Assembly (NCBI RefSeq): GCF_965216805.1
Contig: NZ_CBDCGN010000002.1
Coordinates: forward strand, 62,001 to 126,000
Length of the DNA stretch: 64,000 nucleotides
Direction: 5' to 3'
DNA from: Panacagrimonas sp965216805
GTDB taxonomy: Bacteria > Pseudomonadota > Gammaproteobacteria > Nevskiales > Nevskiaceae
Under the pieces are notes generated by a model. It saw only the letters and a list, made by a program, of their open reading frames with translations, did no database searches and was not told where the DNA came from. This document shows, one piece after another, positions 9,079 to 18,891 of this stretch; positions within the stretch are counted from its first letter, which is position 1, and every line of letters begins with the position of its first letter. The translations under genes were made by a program, and so were the position numbers.

Positions 9079-9266
9079 GCGCTCGTCGGCGTGTCGGCGA
9101 TTCCGCCGAGTTCGGAAAGGTCGCCGTGCTCATGGGGGGGTGGGTGAGTCGCGCGTTTTGTGCGGAGCGACTCGATGTCGCTCCGCGCGCGACGAACGCC
9201 CGCGGACTTGTCCGTGGGCCGGAAGGCCAGACAAGGGTCCACCCCCACGCACGGAGGGATGCATGA
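9075..9266 (+). pseudogene. 63-codon ORF: displaced first copy of the ddl start
   Basis: The ORF begins with an ATG overlapping the murB stop and reads MSARRRVGDSAEFGKVAVLMGGW. It then leaves ddl homology where palindromic repeat DNA begins, and ends with a TGA that overlaps the real ddl ATG. The SAEFGKVAVLMGGW part is a duplicate of the N-terminus of the intact Ddl. The simplest reading is that this was the original ddl start, now separated from the rest by an insertion that carried or created a second start. It probably keeps ribosomes moving from murB to ddl; a function for the peptide is not evident. Confidence 0.7.
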
Positions 9267-9325
9267 GACCCAAGGTCTCCAATCCCGCCGAGTTCGGAAA
9301 GGTCGCCGTGCTCATGGGGGGGTGG
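9103..9325 (+). repeat. 41-base direct duplication of the ddl 5' end
   Basis: The segment at 9103-9143 is repeated exactly at 9285-9325 (it starts CCGCCGAGTTCGGAAAGG and ends in a run of seven G then TGG). The 141 bases between the copies hold two palindromes and the second ddl start codon. The structure resembles a target duplication or a recombination footprint around an inserted repeat. Confidence 0.9.
9148..9219 (+). repeat. Nested palindromes (REP-like) between murB and ddl
   Basis: The first hairpin has arms GCGGAGCGAC/GTCGCTCCGC at 9162-9171 and 9177-9186, enclosed by GTCGCGCG/CGCGCGAC at 9148-9155 and 9186-9193. A second, imperfect hairpin pairs GCCCGCGGAC with GTCCGTGGGC (9198-9219). 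The core GGAGCGACTCGATGTCGCTCC is a variant of the palindromes found twice at 39.58-39.72 kb. Confidence 0.85.
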
Positions 9326-10237
9326 TCCTCAGAGCGCGAAGTGTCGCTGAGCAGCGGTCGCGCCGTGCATGCCGCGCTGTTGGCGCGCGGGGTGGATGCG
9401 GTTGCAGTGGATGTCGACCGCGACAAGGTGCTGCGACTCGGGCAGGACGGTTACGCCCGCGCGTTCATCGTGATGCACGGCACCGGCGGCGAAGACGGCA
9501 CGGTGCAGGCCGCACTCGAACTGCAGGGTCTGGCGTACACCGGCAGCGGGGTGCTCGCCTCGGCCCTGGCCATGGACAAGCTGCGCACCAAGGTGCTGTG
9601 GAAGGCCGCCGGCCTGCCGACCCCCGACTGGCAGCTGTTGCGCGGCAACGACGACGCTCTGCACGCCGGTGAAACGCTGGGCTATCCGTATTTCGTCAAG
9701 CCGGTGGCCGAGGGTTCCAGCGTCGGGATCGCCAAGGTCAAGTTTGCGACCTCGGCGGTGTCGGCGTACCGCCGCGCGGCGGGCGAACACCAGATGTTGC
9801 AGCGCGCGGTCATCGCCGAACGCTGCATCGAGGGCGGCGAGTACACCTGCGCGATCCTCGACGGCGCAGCGCTGCCGACAATCCGCATCGAGCCCGACGG
9901 CGAGTTCTACGACTACCACGCCAAGTACGTTTCCGAGCGCACCCGCTACGTCTGCCCGAGCGGCCTGCCTGCGGAGCTGGAAGCCCGCATCCAGGGCATC
10001 TGTCTGCAGGCCTTCGATCTGCTCGGCGCGCACGGCTGGGGCCGGGTGGATTTCCTGCTCGACGCGCAGCAGCAACCCTGGCTGCTCGAAGCGAATCTGG
10101 TGCCGGGCATGACCTCGCACTCGCTGGTGCCGATGGCAGCGGCGGCCGTCGGGATGGACTTCGGCGCGCTGTGCTGGGCGATTCTGGAAACGACGTTGCC
10201 GCAGGCGGTGTCGGATGCCGGCGGTGACGCGCCATGA
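9263..10237 (+). CDS. ddl: D-alanine:D-alanine ligase
   Basis: Cytoplasmic ATP-grasp ligase making the D-Ala-D-Ala used by MurF. The chosen ATG gives 324 residues (MRPKVSNPAEFGKVAVLMGG). Family motifs are GGWSSEREVSLSSGRAV at the N-terminus, KLRTKVLWKAAGLPTP, FVKPVAEGSSVGIAKV, and the metal/substrate region WLLEANLVPGMTSHSLVP near the C-terminus. The 5' end is duplicated upstream, so a longer frame exists, but only this start gives a normal N-terminus. It overlaps ftsQ by ATGA. Confidence 0.95.
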   Translation: MRPKVSNPAEFGKVAVLMGGWSSEREVSLSSGRAVHAALLARGVDAVAVDVDRDKVLRLGQDGYARAFIVMHGTGGEDGTVQAALELQGLAYTGSGVLASALAMDKLRTKVLWKAAGLPTPDWQLLRGNDDALHAGETLGYPYFVKPVAEGSSVGIAKVKFATSAVSAYRRAAGEHQMLQRAVIAERCIEGGEYTCAILDGAALPTIRIEPDGEFYDYHAKYVSERTRYVCPSGLPAELEARIQGICLQAFDLLGAHGWGRVDFLLDAQQQPWLLEANLVPGMTSHSLVPMAAAAVGMDFGALCWAILETTLPQAVSDAGGDAP

Positions 10238-10983
10238 GCCGCGCGCACAGCCTGCCGCGACCGTTGGCGCTGCCGAACTGGCGCCTGTCGCCGCTGCTGT
10301 CGTCGCTGCTGATGCTGGCATTGGTGCTCGCAGGCCTGTGGGCGCTGGTGCCGGAAGAGGCGCCGCTGACGCGTCTGGAAGTGCGTGGGCATTTCGAGCG
10401 CATGCAGGCGCACGACGTGCAGCGCGCGGTAGAGCCCTATCTGAGCAACAGCTTCTTCGCGCTGGACATGCACGCGCTGCGCGACGCGGTGGCGCAACTG
10501 CCCTGGGTGGCACAGGTCCGCGCGGAACGGCATTGGCCCGGAATGGTCAGTGTCCGCATCGTCGAGCGCCAGCCCTACGCACGCTGGAACGACGACGGCC
10601 TGCTCGATACCGAGGCGCGCGCCTTCGTGCCGCGTGCGGCACAGATTCCGGCCGGTCTGCCGTTGCTGGGCGGCAGCCCCGGACACGAGATCGAAGTGGC
10701 CCACACCTGGGAGCGGGTGTCGCGCGTGCTGGCGAACACGCCGGCGGCCCTGGCGGGATTGCAACTGGAAGCGCGCGGCGAGTGGACGGCGCGCACCGAC
10801 AGCGGCATCGAGTTGCGATTCGGCCAGAGCCCGCCGGACGAAAAGCTGCCGATGTTGCGCGATGTGGTGCTGCGCACGCTCGACGGTCGCTGGCAGCAGG
10901 TGGAGTACGTGGATCTTCGTTACACCAACGGGTTCGCTGTCGGTTGGCGCGAGGCCGAAACAACCGGAGCTGATGAACCATGA
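10234..10983 (+). CDS. ftsQ: Cell division protein FtsQ
   Basis: Bitopic divisome scaffold that links FtsK/FtsA to FtsL-FtsB-FtsW-FtsI. It is 249 residues long: a short cytoplasmic tail, one membrane segment at about 22-40 (SPLLSSLLMLALVLAGLWAL), a periplasmic POTRA domain (LTRLEVRGHFERMQAHDV, FFALDMHALRDAVAQLPWV) and a beta domain. ATGA overlaps join it to ddl and ftsA, as expected for the dcw order. Confidence 0.95.
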   Translation: MSRAHSLPRPLALPNWRLSPLLSSLLMLALVLAGLWALVPEEAPLTRLEVRGHFERMQAHDVQRAVEPYLSNSFFALDMHALRDAVAQLPWVAQVRAERHWPGMVSVRIVERQPYARWNDDGLLDTEARAFVPRAAQIPAGLPLLGGSPGHEIEVAHTWERVSRVLANTPAALAGLQLEARGEWTARTDSGIELRFGQSPPDEKLPMLRDVVLRTLDGRWQQVEYVDLRYTNGFAVGWREAETTGADEP

Positions 10984-12215
10984 TGAACAAGCGCGAGTCG
11001 CGCGAGCTGCTGATGGGCCTGGACGTGGGCACGTCCAAGGTCGTTTGCGTGATCGGCGAGGTGATGCCAGGCGGGCAGATCCAGGTGGTGGGTCTGGGCC
11101 AGCAACCGTCGCGCGGACTCAAGCGCGGGGTGGTGATCAACATCGACGCCACCGTGCAGTCGATCCGCCGTGCGGTGGAAGAGGCCGAGATGATGGCCAA
11201 CGCGCGCGTGCAGAACGTCTACGTGGGTCTGTCCGGCGCACACATCAAGAGCCACAACTCGGTGGGGGTGGTGCCGGTGAGTTCGCGCGAGGTGAGCCAT
11301 CGCGACGTCGAGAAGGTGATCGAGGCCGGGCGCGCGATCGCGATTCCCGCCGACCAGAAAGTCATCCACGTGTTGCCGCAGGAGTTCGTGGTCGACAACC
11401 AGGAGGGCATTCTCAAGCCCGAAGGGATGTTCGGCGTGCGCCTGGAGGCCAAGGTGCACATCGTCACCGGTTCGATGAGCGCCGCGCAAAACCTGCAGAA
11501 GTGCGTGGAGTCCTGCGGGCTGCACGTGGAGAAGCTGTGCCTGCAGCACATCGCCTCCAGCAGCGCGGTGCTGTTGCCCGACGAAAAGGATCTGGGCATT
11601 TGCATGGTCGACATCGGCGGCGGCACCTCCGACATCGCGGTGTTCAAGGGCGGCTCGGTGCGTCACACCGCGGTGCTGCCGATCGCCGGCGAGCAGGTCA
11701 CCAACGACATCAGCGTGGCGTTCCGCACGCCGACCGCGGCGGCCGAGGAGATCAAGGTCAAGTTCGGCTGCGCACTGCCGCAGATGGTGCAGCACGACGA
11801 GGAGATCGAAGTGCCGAGCGTGGGCGAGGGCCCACCGCGAAGGCTGTCGCGTTCGACGCTCGCGGAGGTGATCCGGCCGCGCTACGAGGAGCTGTTCCGC
11901 TTCGTGCGCAAGGAGCTGCATCGGGCGGATTGGTACGACGCCATCGCCGGTGGCGTGGTGCTGACCGGCGCGGCTTCGCTGATGCCGGGTGTCCCGGAAC
12001 TGGCCGAGGAAGTGTTCGAGCTGCCCACGCGGGTCGGGCCGCCACACGAGGTCACCGGCATCCGCGACGTGGCGCACAGCCCGGCGTATGCGACCGCGGT
12101 GGGCCTGCTGATCTATGCCCGCTCTCAGACGCAATCGCGGCAGTCGCCCGGCGATCGCAACGCGCTGTCGTACTGGATCGAGCGGCTCAACAGCTGGTTC
12201 AAGGGCAATTTTTGA
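10980..12215 (+). CDS. ftsA: Cell division protein FtsA
   Basis: Actin-like ATPase that anchors FtsZ filaments to the membrane and recruits later divisome proteins. It is 411 residues long. The phosphate-1 loop is GLDVGTSKVVCVIGEV near the N-terminus, phosphate-2 is MVDIGGGTSDIAVF, and the adenosine motif is GGVVLTGAASLMPGVPELA. The C-terminal helix WIERLNSWFKGNF is the amphipathic membrane-targeting sequence. The first two codons are both ATG. About 180 non-coding bases, unusually AT-rich for this region, separate it from ftsZ. Confidence 0.97.
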   Translation: MMNKRESRELLMGLDVGTSKVVCVIGEVMPGGQIQVVGLGQQPSRGLKRGVVINIDATVQSIRRAVEEAEMMANARVQNVYVGLSGAHIKSHNSVGVVPVSSREVSHRDVEKVIEAGRAIAIPADQKVIHVLPQEFVVDNQEGILKPEGMFGVRLEAKVHIVTGSMSAAQNLQKCVESCGLHVEKLCLQHIASSSAVLLPDEKDLGICMVDIGGGTSDIAVFKGGSVRHTAVLPIAGEQVTNDISVAFRTPTAAAEEIKVKFGCALPQMVQHDEEIEVPSVGEGPPRRLSRSTLAEVIRPRYEELFRFVRKELHRADWYDAIAGGVVLTGAASLMPGVPELAEEVFELPTRVGPPHEVTGIRDVAHSPAYATAVGLLIYARSQTQSRQSPGDRNALSYWIERLNSWFKGNF

Positions 12216-12276
12216 AGGGCGGTTTTCAGGAGCCGAGAAGGACTGCGGAATCGCGAAAAGAATGTTGTTAGAAGTG

Positions 12277-12304
12277 TTGCAATTAAATGATCGAGTAGTA
12301 CACT
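12277..12304 (+). promoter_or_regulatory. Possible sigma-70 promoter for ftsZ
   Basis: TTGCAA and TACACT lie 16 bases apart within the AT-rich ftsA-ftsZ gap, the longest gap inside the otherwise overlapping cluster. It is a reasonable place for the extra ftsZ promoters known in other proteobacteria. The assignment rests on sequence resemblance only. Confidence 0.35.
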
Positions 12305-12394
12305 TCAGAACAATCAAACTTTCTCGCTAAATCTAATCCGTTGTCACAATCGGATAGTCGAGTTCAACAAGGAATGGATCGGGCGGAGGTGGTC

Positions 12395-13606
<1,212 letters not shown>

Positions 13607-13616
13607 AAAGCAGGCG

Positions 13617-13681
13617 CAAGGCGTCAGGACGCTCGCTGCGCGAGCTTTAGGCGTTAGCGTCACGACTAACGCCTGACGCCC
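13617..13681 (+). repeat. GGCGTTA-type repeats with inverted arms between ftsZ and lpxC
   Basis: GGCGTTAG at 13650-13657 pairs with CTAACGCC at 13666-13673, and an outer GGCGTCA pairs with TGACGCC. The units are heptamers of the type TTAGGCG, like those at the end of secA. The hairpin could also act as a weak terminator, but there is no T tract. Confidence 0.6.
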
Positions 13682-13701
13682 GGCTGTTACACTTCGGTGC
13701 T

Positions 13702-14619
13702 ATGGTCAGGCAACGTACGCTCAAGCAGTCGGTCCGCGCCGCCGGAATCGGCCTGCACTCGGGGCAGCGCGTGTTCATGTCGCTGCTGCCGGCGGGCCCG
13801 GACACGGGAATTCTGTTCCGCCGCGTGGACCTGTCGCCGCCGGTGGAAATTCCCGCCGACGCAGAGCTGGTGCGCGAGACCATGCTTTCCAGCAACCTGG
13901 TCAAGGACGGCGCCAAGGTCGGCACGGTGGAGCATCTGATGTCGGCGCTGGCCGGCCTGGGCATCGACAACTGCGTGGTCGAGTTGTCGGCGGCCGAGAC
14001 GCCGATCATGGACGGCAGCGCCAGTCCGTTCGTGTTCCTGATCCAGTCAGCCGGGATTTTCGAGCAGGATGCGCCCAAGAAATTCGTTCGCATCAAACAA
14101 CCGGTGCAGGTACAGGACGGCGACAAGTTCGCCCGTTTCGAGCCACACGACGGTTTCCGCCTTGGATTCAGCGTGGAGTTCAAGCATCCGGTGTTCAAGT
14201 CCGGCGTGCAGTCTGCGGTGGTGGATTTTTCCTCGACCTCGTACGTGCAGGAAGTGGCGCGTGCACGCACCTTCGGATTCATGCGCGAACTGGACCAGTT
14301 GCGCGCCAACAACCTCGGCCTGGGCGCCAGCCTCGACAATGTGGTGGCGCTGGACGAATTTCGCATCGTCAACACCGACGGCCTGCGCTATGAAGACGAG
14401 TTGGTGCGCCACAAGATTCTCGACGCCATCGGCGATCTCTACCTGATCGGGCACAGCATCATCGGCGCGTACACCGCCCACAAGTCGGGTCATGCGCTCA
14501 ATAACAAGTTGCTGCGTGCGCTGCTGGCCGACACGTCTGCCTGGGAGCAGGTGACCTTCGAAGACGCCAAGCGGCCTGCTCCCATCGCCTACGTGCGCGG
14601 GGCCCTGGCGGGGGCCTGA
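13702..14619 (+). CDS. lpxC: UDP-3-O-acyl-GlcNAc deacetylase LpxC
   Basis: Zinc amidase for the committed step of lipid A synthesis, cytoplasmic. It is 305 residues long, the family length. Signatures are AAGIGLHSGQRV at the N-terminus, TVEHLMSALAGLGIDN (zinc His), EIPIMDGS-like ETPIMDGSASPF, and DAIGDLYLIGHSIIGAYTAHKSGH carrying the second zinc ligands and catalytic His. Placement directly after ftsZ is the standard gammaproteobacterial order. TTACACT just upstream of the start may be a -10 element. Confidence 0.97.
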   Translation: MVRQRTLKQSVRAAGIGLHSGQRVFMSLLPAGPDTGILFRRVDLSPPVEIPADAELVRETMLSSNLVKDGAKVGTVEHLMSALAGLGIDNCVVELSAAETPIMDGSASPFVFLIQSAGIFEQDAPKKFVRIKQPVQVQDGDKFARFEPHDGFRLGFSVEFKHPVFKSGVQSAVVDFSSTSYVQEVARARTFGFMRELDQLRANNLGLGASLDNVVALDEFRIVNTDGLRYEDELVRHKILDAIGDLYLIGHSIIGAYTAHKSGHALNNKLLRALLADTSAWEQVTFEDAKRPAPIAYVRGALAGA

Positions 14620-14667
14620 GGGCCATCGGCGCCGGCCGCGTGTCTTGCGCCCGGTTTTCCGCCGCGC

Positions 14668-14988
14668 TTAGACTCCGGCCTTGGGGCGTCCCGGTCTCAC
14701 CCTGGTCTCAAGTCGGTCGAACGGCAGTTGGTGGTGTTCTCGCAGGTAGCCCAGCAGGGCTTCGCGGCGGTATCGCAGGGCGGTCAGCGCCGCTGCGCTG
14801 TCGGAATGAGCCACTAGCGTGGTGCCGCGCAGATTGACCACGCGGATGGCACGCATCCACGGCTCGCCAGACCACTGCTGACAGGCACGATGGACCGCTT
14901 CGATGCGACGCACATGTTGTAGCAGCGGCTCAAGCTCTCCAGGGCTCCCAGCCAGTTTGCCGTGCAGCAAGGCGAGTTCGGCGCTCAT
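14668..14988 (-). CDS. DUF721 (DciA-like) small protein
   Basis: A 106-residue protein on the opposite strand, convergent with lpxC and divergent from the peptidase gene. It has the DUF721 pattern: an N-terminal helix LLQHVRRIEAVHRACQQW, then the strand IRVVNLRGTTLVAHSDSAA and ALRYRREALLGYL. DUF721 includes DciA, a loader of the replicative helicase, but this short form could have another role. A DUF721 gene between lpxC and an M23 peptidase is typical of Lysobacterales. The start is the ATG giving MSAELALLHG, 33 bases from the divergent ATG. Confidence 0.8.
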   Translation of the reverse strand: MSAELALLHGKLAGSPGELEPLLQHVRRIEAVHRACQQWSGEPWMRAIRVVNLRGTTLVAHSDSAAALTALRYRREALLGYLREHHQLPFDRLETRVRPGRPKAGV

Positions 14989-15021
14989 TTGAAGTGGAAT
15001 GACGGAAACAATATCGGCCAG

Positions 15022-15957
15022 ATGGACATCATCGTAGTCAGCCGCAACCGGCAACGCACCTGGCGCCTTGCGCTGACCCCGCGAAACGTCCTGCTGTGGG
15101 CACCGCTGATCCTCGTACTGAGCGCAATCATGGTCGGCACCGGCACGCTGGGCTGGTTGCTGCGTGGGATCGGCCCCGGTCCGGCGGCGTCGCCGGAACT
15201 GGTGGAATTGTGGGCCCAGCAGGTTGCCGACCAGCGTCAGGAGCTGGCGCAGGCCAAGGCCCTGGCCGAACAGAACACCCGCGCGCTGTCGCAGAAAGTG
15301 GCGCAGTTGCAGGCACACGTGATGCGCCTGGACGCCGCCGGGCACCGCATGACCGAGGTTGCCGGCCTGGATGCGGATGAATTCAGCTTCGATAGCGCGC
15401 CCGCGGTCGGCGGGCCGGAAGTGGCGGAGGAACGCGAAAACTTCGATGGCGACCCGGTGCTTGGCGCGCTGGAAGCCTTCGAACGCAAGCTGCAGGCACG
15501 CGAACGACAGATGCGGGTGGTGGAGGACATCCTCATGGCCGGCCGCCTGCAGCGCGAACTCAAGCCCTCGGGATGGCCGGTGGTCGATGGCTACGTGTCG
15601 TCGATCTACGGTTGGCGCGCCGACCCGTTCAACGGACGCCGCGCACTGCATACCGGGATCGACTTTGCCGCCCCTGCCGGTGCCGAAGTACTGGCGGTGG
15701 CGGCCGGTATCGTCACCGAGGCCCTTGCCAAACCGGGCTACGGCCGCATGGTGGAGATCAACCACGGTAACGGCTATGTCACCCGTTACGGCCACAATCA
15801 GCGCCTGCTGGTAAAAGCGGGGCAGAAGGTCGGCAAGGGACAGAAGATCGCCACGGTAGGCAGTAGCGGCCGTGCCACCGGGCCGCACGTGCATTTCGAG
15901 GTGCTGCTCAACGGATACATGGTCAATCCTGCGCAGTACATCCGGGCTGCGCAGTAA
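15022..15957 (+). CDS. M23-family (LytM-like) peptidoglycan endopeptidase
   Basis: 311 residues: a short N-terminal tail, one membrane anchor (VLLWAPLILVLSAIMVGTGT, about 28-50), a periplasmic coiled coil (QVADQRQELAQAKALAEQ) and a C-terminal M23 domain. Zinc ligands are visible in HTGIDFAAPAG (HxxxD) and GPHVHFEVLLNG (HxH). It probably cleaves stem-peptide crosslinks or activates amidases at the envelope. An upstream in-frame GTG would add 20 residues; the ATG MDIIVVSRNRQR fits relatives better. It sits between DUF721 and secA. Confidence 0.9.
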   Translation: MDIIVVSRNRQRTWRLALTPRNVLLWAPLILVLSAIMVGTGTLGWLLRGIGPGPAASPELVELWAQQVADQRQELAQAKALAEQNTRALSQKVAQLQAHVMRLDAAGHRMTEVAGLDADEFSFDSAPAVGGPEVAEERENFDGDPVLGALEAFERKLQARERQMRVVEDILMAGRLQRELKPSGWPVVDGYVSSIYGWRADPFNGRRALHTGIDFAAPAGAEVLAVAAGIVTEALAKPGYGRMVEINHGNGYVTRYGHNQRLLVKAGQKVGKGQKIATVGSSGRATGPHVHFEVLLNGYMVNPAQYIRAAQ

Positions 15958-16093
15958 CCGCAGGGCGGCAAGATTCGGATCGACCGGGCTCGGATCCGCG
16001 CGACTTCGCCGCCACCGGCATAATGAGCGGGTAAAAATCCGCTCAATCCGGCGCGCCGAAGTTCGCCGCGCGCAACGCTCATTCAAGGTCAAC

Positions 16094-18874
16094 ATGCTCA
16101 ACAACTGGCTCGCTCGCCTGTTCGGCAGCCGCAACCAGCGCATCGTTCGCGGCTTTCGCGGACTGGTCAAAACCGTCACCGATCTGGAACCGCGCTACGC
16201 CGCGCTCAGCGATGCCGAGCTCGCGCAGCAGACCGAGGTGTTCCGCGCGCGCCTGGCCAAGGGCGAGAAGCTCAAGGACATCCAGGCCGAGGCCTTCGCC
16301 TGCGTGCGCGAGGCCGGCAAGCGCGTGTTGGGCATGCGCCATTTCGACGTGCAGCTGATCGGCGGCGCGGTGCTCGACCAGGGCAAGATCGCCGAAATGC
16401 GCACCGGCGAAGGCAAGACCCTGGTTGCCACGCTGGGTGCTTATCTCAACGCCCTCGAAGGCCATGGCGTGCACGTGGTTACCGTCAACGATTACCTGGC
16501 GCGACGCGACTCCGAATGGATGGGCCGCATCTTCCGCTTCCTCGGTCTGAGCGTCGGCGTGATCGCCTCGGGTCAGAGCCAGGCGGAAAAACGCGAGGCC
16601 TACGCCTGCGACATCACCTACGCCACCAACAACGAGCTGGGTTTCGACTACCTGCGCGACAACATGGCCTTTCGGCCGGAGGACAAGGTCCAGCGCGGTC
16701 AGCATTACGCGATCATCGACGAAGTGGACTCCATCCTGATCGACGAGGCGCGTACGCCGCTGATCATCTCCGGCCCGACCGACGACGATCCGGACCTGTA
16801 TCGCAAGATCAACGCCTTCATTCCCAAGCTGGTGCGCCAGCAGGCCGAGGACGGCGAAGGCGATTTCTGGGCCGACGAAAAATCGCGCCAGGCGATCCTG
16901 TCCGAAGCCGGGCACGAGAAGGTCGAAGACCTGATGCGCAGCAACGGCCTGCTCGGCGAGGACGACAGCCTTTACGACGCCGCCAACATCGTGCTGATGC
17001 ATCACACCAACGCACTGCTGCGGGCGCATCATCTGTACCGCAAGGATGTCGAATACATCGTCCGCAACAATCAGATCGTCATCATCGACGAGTTCACCGG
17101 ACGCATGATGCCGGGGCGGCGCTGGTCCGACGGTCTGCACCAGGCGATCGAAGCCAAGGAAGGGGTGAAGATCCAACAGGAAAACCAGACGCTGGCGAGC
17201 ATCACCTTTCAGAACTACTTCCGCCTCTACAAGAAGCTGTCCGGCATGACCGGCACCGCGGATACCGAGGCGTTCGAGTTCCAGAGCATCTACGGTCTGG
17301 AAGTGGTCGTCATTCCCACCAACCGGCCGATGATTCGCGACGACCGTGGCGATCAGGTATTCATCTCGGCGCAGGAAAAATTCGACGCCGTCATTGCCGA
17401 CATCAAGGAAGCGCACGCCAAGCAGCAACCGGTGCTGGTCGGTACCGCCAGCATCGAGACCTCCGAGTTGCTGTCGGGCCTGCTCGACAAGGCCGACATC
17501 AGGCATGAGGTCCTCAACGCCAAGCAGCACGAGCGCGAGGCCGAAATCGTCGCCCAGGCCGGACGTCCCGGCAGCGTGACCATCGCCACCAACATGGCCG
17601 GCCGCGGAACCGATATCGTGCTTGGCGGCTCGCTCGAAGCCGAGTTGAGCAAGATCGCCGAGGAAGACGTTGGCTCGCGGGAGGCAGCCAAGGCCGAATG
17701 GCAGCAACGCCATGACGCGGTCGTGGCCAGCGGCGGGCTGCTGGTGATCGGCTCCGAACGCCACGAGTCGCGGCGTATCGACAACCAGTTGCGCGGTCGC
17801 TCCGGTCGCCAGGGCGATCCCGGCGCATCGCGCTTCTACCTGTCGCTGGACGACACCCTGATGCGCATCTTCACCCCGCCGCGCATGCGCGCGATGCTCA
17901 CCGGACTGGGTATGCAGCCTGGCGAGGCAATCGAGCACAAATGGGTGACCCGCGCCATCGAAACCGCGCAGCGCAAGGTCGAAGGTCACAATTTCGACAT
18001 CCGAAAGAACCTGCTCGAATACGACAACGTCGCCAACGATCAGCGCAAGGCGGTGTACGAACTGCGCGACGAACTGATGGCCGCCGATCGCGTTACCCCC
18101 CTGATCGAGGAGATTCGCGGCGACGTCGTCAGCGCGGTGATCGACGCCCATGTGCCGCCGCAGTCGGTGGAGGAGCAATGGGATGTGCCGGCTCTGGAAG
18201 ATGCGCTGCAGCGAGGCTTTTCGCTGTCGCTGCCGATCCGGCAATGGCTGGAAGAAGAGCAGGGCCTGGACGAGAAAGGGTTGCGCGCGCGCATCTCCGA
18301 ACGCCTGCGCGAGGCCTACGAGCTGAAGAAGGAAAAGGTCGGCGCCCCGGTACTGGAGCACTTCGAGAAGGCCATCAGCCTGCAGGTGCTGGACAAGTTC
18401 TGGCAGGAGCATCTGGGTGCCATGGATTACCTGCGTCAAGGCATCCACCTGCGCGGCTACGCGCAGAAAGACCCCAAGCAGGAGTACAAGCGCGAAGCCT
18501 TCACCATGTTCAACGACATGCTGACGCGCTTCAAGCACGAGATCATTTCCATGGTCGCGCGCGTGCAGATCCAGACCGAGGAAGAAGTGCGCGCCATCGA
18601 AGAGAAGCGTCGCGCCGCCGAGGCCCGTCCCATGCAGTTCCAGCATGCCGAGGCGCCCGACGCCTCGCAGGTCGGCGCTACCGCGGCCGGTTCGGCCGAG
18701 ACCGATACGACACCGCCGGCGCAGGCGCCGGGGCGTCCCTTGCCGGTCCGCGCTGCCGAGCCGGCACCGCGCCCGGAAACCTTCGTGCGCGAAGGGCGCA
18801 AGGTGGGACGCAACGACCCCTGTCCCTGCGGTTCGGGCCAGAAGTACAAGAACTGTCACGGCAAGCTCGGTTAG
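16094..18874 (+). CDS. secA: Preprotein translocase ATPase SecA
   Basis: Motor ATPase of the Sec pathway, shuttling between cytoplasm and SecYEG. It is 926 residues from MLNNWLARLFGSRNQR, with AAGGT five bases upstream of the ATG. Walker A is MRTGEGKTLVATLGAY, Walker B is IIDEVDSILIDEART, and helicase motifs include TNMAGRGTDIVLGG and QLRGRSGRQGDPG. The C-terminus ends with the SEC-C zinc motif GRNDPCPCGSGQKYKNCHG. The stop codon lies within short TTAGGCG-type repeats. Confidence 0.98.
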   Translation: MLNNWLARLFGSRNQRIVRGFRGLVKTVTDLEPRYAALSDAELAQQTEVFRARLAKGEKLKDIQAEAFACVREAGKRVLGMRHFDVQLIGGAVLDQGKIAEMRTGEGKTLVATLGAYLNALEGHGVHVVTVNDYLARRDSEWMGRIFRFLGLSVGVIASGQSQAEKREAYACDITYATNNELGFDYLRDNMAFRPEDKVQRGQHYAIIDEVDSILIDEARTPLIISGPTDDDPDLYRKINAFIPKLVRQQAEDGEGDFWADEKSRQAILSEAGHEKVEDLMRSNGLLGEDDSLYDAANIVLMHHTNALLRAHHLYRKDVEYIVRNNQIVIIDEFTGRMMPGRRWSDGLHQAIEAKEGVKIQQENQTLASITFQNYFRLYKKLSGMTGTADTEAFEFQSIYGLEVVVIPTNRPMIRDDRGDQVFISAQEKFDAVIADIKEAHAKQQPVLVGTASIETSELLSGLLDKADIRHEVLNAKQHEREAEIVAQAGRPGSVTIATNMAGRGTDIVLGGSLEAELSKIAEEDVGSREAAKAEWQQRHDAVVASGGLLVIGSERHESRRIDNQLRGRSGRQGDPGASRFYLSLDDTLMRIFTPPRMRAMLTGLGMQPGEAIEHKWVTRAIETAQRKVEGHNFDIRKNLLEYDNVANDQRKAVYELRDELMAADRVTPLIEEIRGDVVSAVIDAHVPPQSVEEQWDVPALEDALQRGFSLSLPIRQWLEEEQGLDEKGLRARISERLREAYELKKEKVGAPVLEHFEKAISLQVLDKFWQEHLGAMDYLRQGIHLRGYAQKDPKQEYKREAFTMFNDMLTRFKHEIISMVARVQIQTEEEVRAIEEKRRAAEARPMQFQHAEAPDASQVGATAAGSAETDTTPPAQAPGRPLPVRAAEPAPRPETFVREGRKVGRNDPCPCGSGQKYKNCHGKLG

Positions 18875-18891
18875 GCGCTAGGCGTTAGGTG
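18871..18891 (+). repeat. Short TTAGGCG heptamer run over the secA stop
   Basis: Units TTAGGCG, CTAGGCG, TTAGGTG in succession; the first supplies the TAG stop of secA. The same unit occurs after ftsZ. The convergent gene also ends within it. Confidence 0.6.

Noticed and set aside
12341..12394. FtsZ start at the upstream TTG
   Set aside because: The later ATG has a GGAGGT site at proper distance and gives a normal N-terminus.
16079..18859. 926-residue open frame antisense to secA
   Set aside because: It mirrors the codon pattern of a GC-rich gene and has no domain features; secA on the other strand is unambiguous.
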